Below are positions 42,846 to 54,114 of a stretch of 64,000 bases of DNA, one piece after another; position 1 is the first letter of the stretch; the number at the start of each line of letters is the position of its first letter. The position numbers and the translations under genes are program-made. A model generated the notes under the pieces. The model was not told the DNA's origin. It saw nothing but the letters and a program-made list of their open reading frames with translations, and searched no databases. The stretch comes from Heterocephalus glaber (lineage: Eukaryota; Chordata; Mammalia; Rodentia; Bathyergidae), in contig NW_004624865.1 of assembly GCF_000247695.1 (NCBI RefSeq), forward strand, positions 3,858,882 to 3,922,881, written 5' to 3'.

Positions 42846-43675
42846 CCAGCACCCGGCCTTATCTCATGACACCACCCACCCGGAGCCCTAAAGGAATGAA
42901 GACCTCGGGGGGAAGGAAGTTCTGTCCCACTTGCACCTCTCTTCTCCGCAGAGTGACCAAGCTGTTCTCCCACTCATGTTTACATCATCTTGCTCTCCTT
43001 GCATCGTGGTGGACAGGGAGCACCGGGAGTGGTTAGACATTTCCTATACAAGAACAGAGGAAAAAACCTATGGGAAGAAGCATAAAACTGTGTTGGTGCA
43101 CTAGGACAAAAAGCAAAGCTGACACAAGAAAGAGGTGAGGGCCATGCAAAGGGCAGCAGACAGGCTGAAGAGCAGGCAGTGGTTTGCCCCGGGGGAGCAG
43201 CTGTGCAGTAGCTTTCCAAACCGACCCCTCCACCCGCTGGAGCACAGGGTCCTTTTCCATCCAGAGCAGTCAGATGTGAGAAAAGAGGCAGCAAAGTGGG
43301 AAGCAGGCTCAGATCTCCCAGGCTTCTGTCCACAGGTGAATCAAGAAGTTGGCCCCACCCGTGGAGCGGCAGGCTCCCCCGTCTGCACACCCATGGGGCT
43401 TGCAAGGGCTTTCTTTCCCGCTGGGGTTTGTGCGTTGCCTATAAACCTTTGGCTCTGTGGCCTGGTCTCCTTCAGGACAGAGAACGTAGAGTAGCAGCCT
43501 GTGACCGACCACACAGCACAGACACGACAGGATCCAGAAAAGGGTTCAGGATTCTGATACCAAGGTCCCCTCTTTCTCCTCTAGCATAATAGTTTTCACC
43601 CCTGGGAGCTTTGGGGGAAAAAAACCCTTCCAGAGCAATCGATTAGAATTTCTGAGGGTGGGAGGCAGGAATCGG
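42846..43675. other. No gene or repeat recognised
   Basis: GC-richer, with frames open on both strands (119 codons plus at 43135-43494; 141 codons minus at 42980-43405). No protein family recognised. Confidence 0.3.
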
Positions 43676-43900
43676 GCTGGGATGTTTTCTTTTCTTTTTT
43701 TCCTTTCATTTCTTTTCTCTTCTCTTCCTCTTCCTCTTCCTCCTCTTCTTTCACCTCCCTTCCTCCTCCTCCTCCTTCTTCCTCTTCTCCCTTTTTCCCT
43801 TCTCCTGCTCCTCCTGCTCTTCCTCCTCTCCCTCCCTCTCTCCCTTCCCCTTTCTCTTTCCTCTCTCTCTTCTTTGTTTCATTCTTTTTTCTTTTAAGCT
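43676..43900. repeat. Polypyrimidine tract (TTC/TCC-rich)
   Basis: About 220 bp almost free of purines on the plus strand (TTCC, CTCC and TCTT units). The long frames across it (mixed E/G/K or S/L) are compositional. Confidence 0.9.
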
Positions 43901-44097
43901 TACCAAAAGATTCTAATCTGCAGCTGGGATTAAGAACATTTGCTTTGTTCCACACTGCCATGAGGAGGTAGCAATTTCAAAAGCTCAGAGTGAAGACAAT
44001 TCCAAGAGGCATTTGAGGGAGGCAAAGGCTGAAACTATGAAACTTAGAATTTTTGGCATGCTTTTTTTCCTGCTGCTTTTGAAGATTCTCTTCTTAG

Positions 44098-44130
44098 ACA
44101 CACGCACACGCACACGCACACACACGCACA
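44098..44130 (+). repeat. (AC/GCAC)n microsatellite
   Basis: Interrupted CA tract with CG steps (ACACGCACACGCACACGCAC). Confidence 0.9.
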
Positions 44131-44254
44131 GATTTTTACCAAATTGAATGCCCTAACGTTGCTTTCCTCACATTCACAGTTTCTCTTTCAAGTCGGGATC
44201 ATAAAGCAGCTCACTGCATTGTTAAAAAATAAATTAGACATAGCACGCCTAGGG

Positions 44255-44405
44255 GACTGGGATGTTTCTGTTGACCAAACTCTGTTACTAATAACTTGCA
44301 TCATCCTAGGGATCTATTTAGTCTGTTTGAATGACTTATTCTGTGAAATGGGGAGGTTGGCTTTGCTAATCACTGAGGTCTTTTCTAACTGAGAATTTCT
44401 GATAG
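44255..44405 (-). mobile_element. MIR SINE, antisense
   Basis: 'TAATAACTTGCATCATCCTAGGG', 'TTATTCTGTGAAATGGGGAGGTTGGCTTTGCTAATCACTGAGG' follow the antisense MIR order. Confidence 0.6.
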
Positions 44406-44689
44406 TTTCATAATTAAGAAAAGAATATGAGAAGGACACATATATGGCATAGCTGTGGTAGATGATACTATAAGTGAAAATGTTTTATGGAGTATTGATT
44501 GCTGATAATTTTATCTGGATGCTGCTCTGTATGTGTGTTCCTTAGTTTTGTCTACATTTCACATGAAAAAAGAAATGCCCCAAGAGCGTTTACATGTCCA
44601 CACTGAGCTTGTGACTTGTGTCCTGGAAGTCACACATGCAAAGTTAAAGAGCAAGTTCTCTGGGATGTCTCAGGCAGTGGCATACAATG

Positions 44690-44832
44690 ATCAAATGACC
44701 GTGGGAGGTCATTTCCCTCCCAGACTCTAATTCCTCGCTTTTAACACTAGGATAACAGTAATGCATGCTTAGAATAGAGTGAGAACCCAGCAAGTTAATA
44801 GAAGCTGCTCAATACGATGTCTACTGCATAAT
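44690..44832 (-). mobile_element. MIR SINE, antisense
   Basis: 'CCCAGACTCTAATTCCTCGCTTTTAACACTAGGATAACAGTAATGC' with 'AATAGAGTGAGAACC' follows antisense MIR. Confidence 0.5.
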
Positions 44833-46024
44833 GTACAGTCACTAACTTTAGTTATTATGATGTCAATTTAATCAGCTAATCTTTCCCAACATCCCAGAAC
44901 TAGTTTCTACAATACAGAGGTGAGTGGGGACAACTCGGCGGACGAAGGGTAACCTTAGAGTCATATTCTTTGGCAAGCAGCATAGGGACGAGGTCATGGT
45001 TAACCCATTTGATACCAGGGTTGGGCAGGGACAAAGACGATCTCTATTCGTACTGGGCGGGGGAGCTGTTCCAGAGCCTCCCCTGCCCCTGCCCGTGTCC
45101 TTGGACAAAACAAGAACCCAGTGGACTGAAAACCTGAATTCTAGCATCAACTGTACCCTCACCATCCCCTCAGCGCCCCTTGCTCATGCAATGCTGGGGA
45201 CTCTTATCCCGTTAGGAAGCCCGGTCCACCCCACTTTTGCCAGTCTGAACTAATGAATTCAGGAGCACGTGGAAGAGAAGCTTTTTGCAGTCAGTCAGAT
45301 CCGCACCCCTGCCAAGACCCTGCAGGCTGAAGCACCCCAGGGCAGTGCCAAAGTGCCGCTCCCCGGAAATCACAGCCAGACCTGAAAACGTGCTGTCTAT
45401 GTGTCAGGAGATAAAAGACACCTGGTCTACATCCCATGGTTGTCATGACAGCCGAGTCTAAAATAGACTTTCAGACACAAGAGCTGTTTGGCTGCCTCTG
45501 ACCTACATGTAAGCATGAATATTATTCACGTTAGAAAGAAAGCCATTTTCTGTTTGATTCAAGGAGATATTTGGAAAACAGGCTGTGGATTTGCTCCATG
45601 GGGATATTAGAAAGTTTGAAAGGAGTGCCTACATTGTGAAGAAGATAATAGTTTGTACTTCTTGTAATAACGCCCTTGAACAAGGTGACACTAGCATGCT
45701 CTAATTTCCACCTGATCATGTGTTAGGAATTCAGTCTATATAGCAAGAAAAAAAATACAAAGCTGAATAGTTATGAATATTCTTATCTGTTCACCCTTTA
45801 CCACTTCTGTTCACTAGCAAGAAGAAAAAGAAATAGGCAGCTAGGGAGGCTGAGGTGAGGTATTTGGCGTAAGAATTAATTTCTTTCTCCTTCCTCAACT
45901 TTTACTTTTGTTGGGTTTGCTCTGCCCATGACAGTTCTACAATAGCTCAGAATGTTTTTATGAGCAGTAACCCTGCCATTTTCCTCTAGAATTTTCCACT
46001 AGTAAAAGACATGGGCTGAGGACT
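44833..46024. other. No gene or repeat recognised
   Basis: Frames of 97 (minus) and 109 (plus) codons overlap at 44872-45253 on opposite strands. No recognisable protein. Confidence 0.3.
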
Positions 46025-46335
46025 TGTGCTATCCAGTGTGACAGCTGTGAGCCACTTGAGGCCACTAGACACTTGAAATGTGCTTGGAATAGATGACACG
46101 TGCCTTAAGGGCAAATACACGCACATGTACGCACACCAGATTTGGAAGATTTAGTATGAAAAGTAATGTAAGATGTTGCCTTTATATATTTTATACCAAT
46201 TACCTATTGAAAATACTTTGGATATGTTTGTCTATTAAATAAGTTGTTATTAAGTTATTTTCCCCTGCTTTGTTCACTTTTTGAATGTGATCACTTAAAA
46301 ATTTTAAATTATGTACATGGTCTACATTAGGAGTA
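46025..46335. mobile_element. hAT/Charlie-type non-autonomous DNA transposon relic
   Basis: 'GTGCTATCCAGTGTGACAGC', 'GCCACTAGACACTTGAAATGTGCTTGGAATAG', 'CCAGATTTGGAAGATTTAGTATG' and 'ATTACCTATTGAAAATACTTTGGATAT' occur in the order of a mammal-wide element that starts 'ctgtccaata...agccac'. I do not recall its exact subfamily name. Non-coding. Confidence 0.65.
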
Positions 46336-46748
46336 GATGGATACATGTTAGGTAATAGATGATTGCTAGCCAAATAATTTATGATAGAATGTGAAGTTGG
46401 AAAAGAGGACAAGAGAGGAAGGGAAGAGAAAGAAAAGGAGAGAGCACACATCGGTCTGGGGTCAGAGTGCCTGGACCTTACTCAGCTTTTTGTAAATGAG
46501 TGCATGTCCACAGCACAGAGTGACTGCATGTGTCCTGGAGAGCTGGTCCTTGGACGCAATACATCATCACTCCTCTGTGATTTTCCATTCCCTACCCTTC
46601 TCCCTGCCTGATCCTTCCAACTCTTGATCCTCTTCCCATTTGCAAAACCTCCATTTTCATCAGCGTTTTTCCTTTCAATTCTATTTTTTTCCATCTCCTT
46701 CCCCTCACTTCCTCCACCTCCCTCTGTCTCTTGTTTCCTATCCATTTC

Positions 46749-46838
46749 AGAGAGAGAGAGAGACAGAGAGAGACAGAGACAGAGAGAGACAGAGACAGAG
46801 AGAGACAGAGACAGAGAGAGACAGAGACAGAGAGAGCA
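46749..46838 (+). repeat. Tandem repeat, 16-bp unit
   Basis: The unit AGAGACAGAGACAGAG repeats about five times after a short (AG)n start. Confidence 0.9.
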
Positions 46839-47638
46839 AATAAGAGACAAATAGGAAGTAGAGAGAAGCTCAGACCTTTGCTATTATTGTTGTCTACGAC
46901 CTTGATCATATTGCTAACTTATTTGCCCCTCAGTTCTCTTATCTGTCATGAGAGGACAAAAACATAAATGCTGCTTTAGAAGATTAAGCATCCAAGACAA
47001 GATTATTATCAAATAAAGCCCAAACTTCTTTATCCTACACTCAAGGCCTTCATATTTTGTGCCCCCAATTTTACACTCTTACCTCTCCCCGTTTTTAAAA
47101 TCAGTCTCACGCGTGGACCAAATGACCTTCATGCAGTTAAGCCCAGGTTTGCAGGACTCTCGCCTTCTGCCCTAGATGAGGACCCCTCCACCGTCGGAGC
47201 GGACGCTAGCTCACTAGGTGCACAAACCAAGAGGCAGAGTCACCCAGGAGCCTTCTCTTCTCATCCCCTCCTGCCCCTGCCATGACCCCAGCTGAAAGCG
47301 TATCCTGGCTTTCCCCTCTCTCCACCCTTCGGCCCACACTCCACTACCTGACACTGCCTCCCATGCCCAGCATCCTCGGTGGTCCCCAAGCCTCCAGCCC
47401 TGCTCCCTCTCACACACATGGTGGGAGTGAACTTCTAACGCAGAAACCAGACCACACCCTGCCTCTCTCCGATGACTTCTCATTGACTAAAACTCTTTAT
47501 CCTTGCTTGACAGGATCTGAGTGGGCCCCATCTGTGACTGATTTTCTTATGGTTTTCTCCCCAAAGGATAAACTGGTCTCTGTCTGGAGAGTGAGTCCAG
47601 CTTGGACCTCCTTTTGTCCTTCCTGCTTCACTGCGTGG

Positions 47639-47690
<52 letters not shown>
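47639..47690 (+). repeat. (TC)n microsatellite
   Basis: Twenty-six or so perfect TC units, on the tail side of the antisense SINE at 47705. Confidence 0.95.
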
Positions 47691-47694
<4 letters not shown>

Positions 47695-47704
47695 TTTCCT
47701 ATTT

Positions 47705-47855
47705 ACTGGTACTGGGGTTGGAGACCAAAGCCTTCGCACTGAGCTACATCCCCAGCTCCTTTTATGTTTTTATTTTGAGACAAGGTCTCCCTAAGTTGCC
47801 AAAATGCCCAAGCTGAGCTCAAACTTGAGATCTTCCTGGTCCCAGCCTCCCAGAC
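47705..47855 (-). mobile_element. B1+ID composite SINE, antisense, B1 5' end missing
   Basis: ID complement ('CCAAAGCCTTCGCACTGAGCTACATCCCCAGC'), linker 'TTTTTATTTTGAGACAAGG', B1 complement to 'CCAGCCTCCCAGACAC'. The outer B1 end is absent where the next ID begins. Confidence 0.85.
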
Positions 47856-47856
47856 A

Positions 47857-47995
47857 CACTCTTTCTTTTTGTTTTGTTTTGTTTTGTTTTGTTTTGTTTT
47901 GTTTTGGTGCCGGGGATGGAACTTGGGACCTCGTACTTTTGAGGCAGGTGCCGGAACCACTGAACTAAATCCCCGGCCCACTCATTCTTTTTTTG
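47857..47995 (-). mobile_element. ID SINE, antisense, with (TTTTG)n tail and target duplication
   Basis: (TTTTG)n of about seven units at 47871-47906 is the tail. Then 'GGTGCCGGGGATGGAACTTGGGACC' and 'GCCGGAACCACTGAACTAAATCCCCGGCC' follow. Flanks CACTCTTTCTTTTTG (47857-47871) and CACTCATTCTTTTTTTG (47979-47995) are a slightly diverged duplication. Confidence 0.9.
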
Positions 47996-48300
47996 ATGAG
48001 TTCTTTTCTCACAGTTCAGATCTCTACCCAAATGTCACCTTTCATGAAATCTGTCTGGCTGATCTAGAAAGGAGCGCGGTGACCGTTCCCCTTTCCATCA
48101 ATGTCCTCTTTCTTCTTTTGCATTCCTAAAATGGCTTAGCACTTCCTCTCTGCAGGTGGTCTCATCTGTTTGTATCTTCAGCCTGTCTTCCCTCCCTAGG
48201 GTGGAAGGCTTGTCTAACTTGGTCACCACTTCACGCCCAAGCATTAACAGATATTCATGAAAATCTCTGGGTGCACTCACTCATTTATTCTTTGGTTCAC

Positions 48301-48734
48301 TGATTCATGGGAAGCCTGTGGTCCCACTGGCTCATGTCTTGGCTTTGCACCCTCTTTCTCTCTTTATGATGCGATAAACTGATCAGTCTCCTCCCAAAAT
48401 ACAACTCCAGCTGACCTCTAGGTTCTCTCACAGCACTCATCTGTGACCTCACAGAACCCCGGGCCAGGAAATCACGATGCTTCCGCCCAGTGATCTGTCT
48501 TTCCCACCTACTCTGAGTCCCTCCAGGGGAAGAGCCAGAGCTCCTACCTCTGAATTCCCAATGCTCACCAGAAAGCTCAGCATCCTGGTTAGGGAGAAAA
48601 GTAAAAACCAGAGCAGTGAGTGACTCAGGTTTAAATCTCTCCCCTCGTTAACAGATGATTCTGAAGGTGATTCAGATCATCTCTGATTCTCCCTGTCCTT
48701 ACTGCTGGGTGGAGGCTTCCTAGGTGACTGTCTT
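48301..48734. other. No gene or repeat recognised
   Basis: Nothing identifiable between the L2 region and the next L1. Confidence 0.35.
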
Positions 48735-49520
48735 CAGAAGTTGCTTTCATCTTTGTAAGCATGTGTGATATGTTCTTTTATTTTTTCACAAATGAGAATG
48801 TATGATGTATGCCAGCTTGTTCCCTGCTTCCTGCACTTAACAACTTGTTATAATTTAATTCAGAGATCCTTTCTTACCTGCTTTTTGCAGCACTTACTCT
48901 TTTGAATGGTGGCATATTATTGATATTATGGATTATTACAATTATTAATTGGTTTTCTACTGGTTGGCATTCATCTTATTTTTAATCTATATTTCCAAAA
49001 TAAAGATGCTGCCTTGAAGTAGCCTTGAATGTGTATATGTCTGTGGCAAATCTATCCATAAGTAAAAATGCTATAAGTTAAACTGATGACTGAATCAAAA
49101 GGTGTGTCCATTTTTCATTTTAATTTTTGCAATTTGTTTTGGAACATTATCGATAATATATTTAAAATCCCATCAATAATTCATAATAGTGTATGTTGTT
49201 TCACACTGTGCCGTGTTATCAAAATCTTGATTTTTGCTAATCTGATAAGAAATGTAATATAATAATGCCTATTTGCATTTCCCTTATCATAAATAAAGTT
49301 GAATATATTTCTACATATTTGAAAGCCATGTGTATATAATTTTCTGTGAATTAGTCCACCATATAAGTTTCCCATTAATTCCTTGTTATTCTTTTCTTAT
49401 CAATATAGAGAAACTGTGTATAAAGGGCACGAAGGGTATATTAAGGATATGATGCCCATGCAGATATTTCTCCTGTTTTTGTTTGTTTGTTCATACAGTT
49501 AAAATTAATAATTTGTGGAC
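48735..49520 (-). mobile_element. Old L1 LINE 3' UTR, antisense
   Basis: 'GGTGGCATATTATTGATATTATGG', 'TTGGTTTTCTACTGG', 'AAATAAAGATGCTGCC', 'ATGACTGAATCAAAAGGTGTG', 'CTAATCTGATAAGAAATG' and 'ATTTGCATTTCCCTTATCATAAATAAAGTTGAATA' appear in the order of old L1ME/L1M 3' UTRs read in reverse. Confidence 0.8.
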
Positions 49521-49794
49521 TCATTTTTTCTTGTAAAGTGCTCCCAAACCGAGATGTGCTTTTAACGTTAGAATATTTTCTTCTAACTTAGAAATTCACT
49601 TTTTATGCCTAACTCTTAGCTCCATCTATAATTTATTTTATGGCAAGTTGTGAAAGAACTATCGGCATCACTCTTTCCAGATGGTTACCCAGTTGTCCCT
49701 ATTGGTGTTCTGTGATCAGAATTCTCGAGTTTATTATAGTCTTAGTTCTGCAGTTAAATAGATTCAATTTTCCCTGCCATTTGTTACAGCTCTC

Positions 49795-49890
49795 CACCCC
49801 CAACTGTTCTCAGAATTGTTTTGAGGATAAAAGTTAATATCAATTAGCCTAACACAGGCAAAGTGCTCAATGAGTTTTATCTCTGCTGTT
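49795..49890 (-). mobile_element. MIR fragment, antisense
   Basis: 'CAGAATTGTTTTGAGGATAAAAGTTAATATC' and 'CAGGCAAAGTGCTCAATGAG' are the antisense MIR 5' end. Confidence 0.6.
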
Positions 49891-50094
49891 ATTGAAAGCC
49901 TCATTGTATCATTCCACTTATTCCAATATAAACTTAAATTCCTCTGCTTATTTAAGAAAGAACTATTACAACAACTCAAAGCGTCGCATCAGGCTCCTGG
50001 TCAGGGAACTGAAGATGTCACATCTGGGCGACAAGACCACTGCTCTGCTACCCCTGCAGCCCACTGGGGTGGTAAACTCGGCCCCAGTAAAAAC

Positions 50095-50580
50095 TAGAAG
50101 GACAAAATGTAAGGAAAGAAAGACGCTTTATTTGTAAAGAGGGAAAGGAAAGGGGGGAGTGGAGAAGGTAGATGGCTACCACGGTAAAGAAGAATCACGG
50201 TGGGGGCTCCTTTGTTCCCAGCTGCTTTTACATGGCAGGGAGTGACACTGCCCCCCTGGGGCCCTCTGGGTACCTCTGTCTAACGTCATCTCTTTGGGTG
50301 GTCTATGTGCAGCTTCTGTCTGTCTGTCTGTTTACTTGTCCTTGACCTACCTTTTAGAGCCTTATCTTTAAGGTGAGCAGCTAGTTGGCAAGGGAGTGTC
50401 TTATTCTTGGTTAGCTTAGAGTTAGTAAGGGCCGTGTGGATGTCCGTTGTACCCTATGATGACCCCAGAGTGAATAACATAGTGGCTCTAGAATGAACAC
50501 ACATGTAAATGAGTGTGTATGTTAGTGCATAGGTGTGACTACATATTGCCTTAAAGTTAGCCCCTCCCCTTTGTTTTCCT
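50095..50580 (-). mobile_element. Possible ERV-type LTR, antisense
   Basis: Reads like an LTR in complement: 'GACGCTTTATTTGTAAAGAGG' holds a reverse AATAAA near 50128, then GC-richer sequence to about 50580. TCTG repeats (50312-50328) lie inside. No target duplications were defined. Confidence 0.3.
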
Positions 50581-50737
50581 AGATTTTATTGGAGGTGGGG
50601 GGTGGTATTTTTGTGCCCCTGGCCTTCTCTCTGTGTCCTGTCAGCTTTTTTTTTTCTTTTTCTGATCTCTTGATGCAAGTCCTAAAGCTACGTGGTGCCT
50701 TTCTTTATCTGGTTTTCCTCTCTTTTTCTACCCCTGT

Positions 50738-50826
50738 CTTTGCCCAGGCTGGGATCCAACTTTTGATCCTCCTGCCTCAGCCTCCCAGAGAGCTGGGATT
50801 AGAACATATGCACCACCACTGCCAGT
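50738..50826 (-). mobile_element. B1 SINE fragment, antisense
   Basis: 'TTTGCCCAGGCTGGGATCC' and 'GATCCTCCTGCCTCAGCCTCCCAGAGAGCTGGG' are the B1 complement. Confidence 0.8.
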
Positions 50827-50989
50827 TCATCATGACCTTTTAATATTTTATTCTATTTCTGGTCTTTTTTCTTATTTCTTTCTTAAAACAACAATTGTAT
50901 CATATGCTTCATATATTTTTTAAAAGATGAAATTCTGTGTAAAACATTTAAACCATTACCAGAAATAATTTCCTAAGCAATTATGTTCT

Positions 50990-51121
50990 AGACATCAGGA
51001 AAAGATGGTAAACTAGACAGCAATGTCTTTGCCCTCACAGAACTTATATTCTAGCTGGGAAGAAAGATAATAAGCAAACAAGTAAGAATACATCTGATAG
51101 CCAAAGGATGAGTGCTCTGGA
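50990..51121 (-). mobile_element. L2-type LINE fragment, antisense
   Basis: 'CAATGTCTTTGCCCTCACAGAACTTATATTCTAGCTGGGAAG' is a common antisense L2 block ('gtccctgccctcaaggagcttacattctagtggg'). Confidence 0.5.
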
Positions 51122-52854
51122 ATGTTGGGTTTTTGTTTTTTTAAAAAAAAAAAAAAAAAAGGCAGGGTAACAGAAACTGAGAGAGAGGGCTAGCAGCCCT
51201 GTAAAAGGGGGTCAGGAAAGGAGGACAGGACACTGAACACATCCAGAACAAAAGCTAAGTATAAATAAGGAAGAATAAATACAGTGTGTTTCCTGGGTTG
51301 TGTTACTTGTATGTCTCAACAATTTGAGTATATCACTTGTGATTCCTTTTTTGATTCTAAATAAATATTTGCCTTCATTTCAAAGAAAGTACAATTTTTG
51401 GTCTTGCAGACAATAAGAGACAGACAAACGAACAGATAATTCTGTGTCTATTAGACATGACAGAACAGAATGTCACAGGAGCTGAGCTAAGGAGGTAAGT
51501 AGCTAATTAAGTGGGATCTGGAAAATAGATTGGGTGATATCCAAGATAAGTCAAGAAAACCTAAGGAAAGAATATCAGAGGCAGAGGAGTCCTGAACGTG
51601 TGTGTGTGTGTGTGAGTGTGTGTTAAGGAGTTAAGATGAATGAGATAAGTAACATCTAAGTCCAACACTAAAGTTGTAAACAGAGTAGACCTGGAAGACA
51701 GGAGCCGTAATGGAAGAAATTGTATTAGAAATTTTTAGTTGGAACAATTCAATGCACTGGTAATAAAAGCGAAGGTTGAGGACAGCTGGTATTCTAGAAA
51801 CTATGCAAAAACAGCACTGATTGTTATCCTAGTGAACATAGTTTTAGACAATGTTTTGGGCCCCTAACTATCTCATAAGTAATCACATGCTTTTGATTAA
51901 AATTTTCTTTCGAACGAGTAAGTCTTTCTCTTCCTGACTTCCTTTTGTCTATGGGATTTGGTTCATTTTCATCTTAACTTGGGTCAGTCTCTTAAATAAA
52001 TGTTCATCTTTCATCAAGTGCTTCAACTGCTGATCATGGCTGCATTTTGTAGAATACTTCGCATCTATTAAAACAGATCTTATACATAAGGAGGTGATGT
52101 GTTATTAATGGAAAATACACAGGACTTGGGATCAGTTCTGAGCTCCTTCTCAGCTCCAGGACTTCTAGACAGGCACCTCTGAAACGGAGGGTCCTGGAGT
52201 CAGATAAGAGTCAGTCTCAATTTTATGGCTGCATGGATTTAACCCCGACCGTGAATGTGAAAAATGTTCTTCACGACCTGTGAAATAGTCTATGGAATCC
52301 CTTTGATTTTTGTGGATTTTTTTCAGCCCAGCTTGAAAAGAGAATTTACCTTCCACTTGTGTTGAGGTTGTCTTACTTAAATTACTTTGTGCTTTAATTT
52401 AAAAATTCTTTTGAGCTTTAAGACTAAATTGTGAGAGCTCTTGGGTTGCTGAGCTGATGGTGTCTCCTAGTCACACTATAATCATAACCTTCCTGTTTTC
52501 AGAGATAACAGAGATAAATCCTGCAATTTCCATTTCAAAGTGGGAATCTTTTATTTCTCCAAGCTTCTGGGTTAACTCTTTGATTGTACTTAAAGTGAAA
52601 TACACCGAGACGGTCCCTGTATTGCAGTACCAGGTTTCTACTATAAATTAAGATGCACAGTAGTCTTCCGAATCTTTTCTACATGTCTCCTCAGAGAGTC
52701 AGGGATATTTTATACCCCAAACCATTCTTTTTCTAAAGCTATCTTCATTATGATGACCATAATTATCGTTGAGTACTTTCTAAGAGAAATGTATTTCTCC
52801 TGTGTACATTTTTGCATTTTGTATTCATTATCACATGTTGATTCCCTAGAACTA
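51122..52854. other. No gene recognised; short (GT)n at 51594
   Basis: A-run at 51141-51160 and (GT)n at 51598-51620. A second block of antisense L2-like sequence may lie at 51400-51700. Nothing else identifiable. Confidence 0.3.
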
Positions 52855-52995
52855 CTTTATATATTAGCTTCTATTATTTTGTCTGCCTAACAGAGAAGGT
52901 GCCTGAGGCTCAGAGACACTGACCAGTTTCCTCAAGGTCACACAGCAGACTGAGTAGGATGTGAATATGATTTTGTCTGATTGCAAGACCAGACA
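52855..52995 (+). mobile_element. MIR SINE
   Basis: 'AACAGAGAAGGTGCCTGAGGCTCAGAGACACTGACCAGTTTCCTCAAGGTCACACAGCAG' is a clear MIR core. Confidence 0.75.
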
Positions 52996-53035
52996 GACAA
53001 AGATTGGCAATGAAGACAATAATGAAATTGGAAAT

Positions 53036-53083
53036 CATACATACATATATACATATATATGAATTATATATATATATATATAG
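53036..53083. repeat. (TA)n / (CATA)n microsatellite
   Basis: CATACATACATATATACATATATAT then ten or so TA units. Confidence 0.9.
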
Positions 53084-53104
53084 CTTTTGTAGAGTTGCAG
53101 GCAC

Positions 53105-53270
53105 TGAGTCTTCAGAATAAACTGGGTTAAATTTTAATTCTTGTCAGCAACTAAGAATGTGAATTTAGGCAAATTTACTGAACATCTCAGAACGTGCATT
53201 CCTCATCAGTAAAGTGATGATAATGTCTGCCAACTTGTTGGTAAGAAAATTTTATAATTCTGTGTTTCCT
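53105..53270 (-). mobile_element. MIR SINE, antisense
   Basis: 'AATTTAGGCAAATTTACTGAACATCTCAGAACGTGCATTCCTCATCAGTAAAGTGATGATAATG' follows the antisense MIR core. Confidence 0.65.
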
Positions 53271-53489
53271 TGGGCTATGTTGAATTTTTCATACCAGGAA
53301 AATCAATAGCAGCCACAACCAGCTATTATGCATATCACTGATATTCATATTTAAGGGTAAATAATATGCAAAACTTCCATAAAAATTTTTGTGACAAATG
53401 GCATTCCTGTTATTTTGGATTTACAGTGTGTCATGGCACCTGGAGCATACTGTAGAATCCTACGTCTTGAAGGGGCCTTAAATTAGATA

Positions 53490-53810
53490 AAATTATTAAC
53501 TAGGAAAATGCTAGCTACTTTAACAAATAAGCCCCCAAGTTTCAACAATTTAGCAAAATAACTATTTATTTTTCTGTCAAATTGCAGTGCGATGTTATCA
53601 TTGTGATGTGAAGGCAACTCTCTTTCACATGTTGATTCCAAAACCCACAGTCCTCTTGTTTCAAAGCTGTCCTGGGGTCAAGAATTGAAAGGCTGGAAAT
53701 ACATTTCCACAGCTCATGTCTGGTCCACGCGTGAGATCACTTCCTCCCAGGGATATTCCCATGATCTCTTTCCAGACGGTAGAAGCGTCCCGGCCCTACT
53801 ATGCCTCCCA
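53490..53810 (-). mobile_element. Ancient interspersed repeat, unassigned (LTR-like, antisense)
   Basis: 'AAAATGCTAGCTACTTTAAC', 'CCCCCAAGTTTCAACAATTTAGC', 'TATTTATTTTTCTG' is a phrase I know from mammalian interspersed repeats, but I cannot give a family name. Confidence 0.35.
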
Positions 53811-54114
53811 CACCCAATCCAAGTGGCTCCACTTGGTCCTCCAGAATAGGTGCTAGGGTCCTTGTCACCCCACCACGCAGTCTCCAGATCTCAGCTCATG
53901 CTCAGGGACCCTCGACACTGACCTGACCTTGATCAAACACCAGTATTTCTGAGCTCAATCTCTTCCCTCACAAACTGAGGGATTCAATGTGGTGACTTTA
54001 CCTTTTACTGAAACATGAGGATTTATCTTAGAAATCAGAAGCCAAGATAAGAGAAAATATAGGTGCAACCAGTGCTCTTGTCACTGTCGGTACATCTGAA
54101 CATATATGTTTTAG

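Larger units (their letters stand above)
46980..48300 (+). mobile_element. L2 LINE 3' region, split by younger insertions
   Basis: Left part: 'CAAGGCCTTCATATTTTGTGCCCCCAATTTTACACTCTTACCTC' and 'CACTCCACTACCTGACACTGCC'. Right part: 'CCCAAATGTCACCTTTCATGAAATCTGTCTGGC' and 'GTATCTTCAGCCTGTCTTCC', ending near 'CACTCATTTATTC'. Both are L2 3' blocks in order. The composite SINE, an ID and microsatellites at 47639-47995 interrupt it. Confidence 0.6.

Noticed and set aside
43596..43961. 121-codon minus-strand Glu/Gly/Lys-rich frame
   Set aside because: Translation of the polypyrimidine tract; no coding signature.
46482..46967. Frames of 67-122 codons with RQRERE- or SLSL-type repeats
   Set aside because: Produced by the 16-bp tandem array.
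47282..47794. 170-codon plus frame
   Set aside because: It runs through an L2 fragment, a (TC)n tract and into a SINE. Chimera of repeats.
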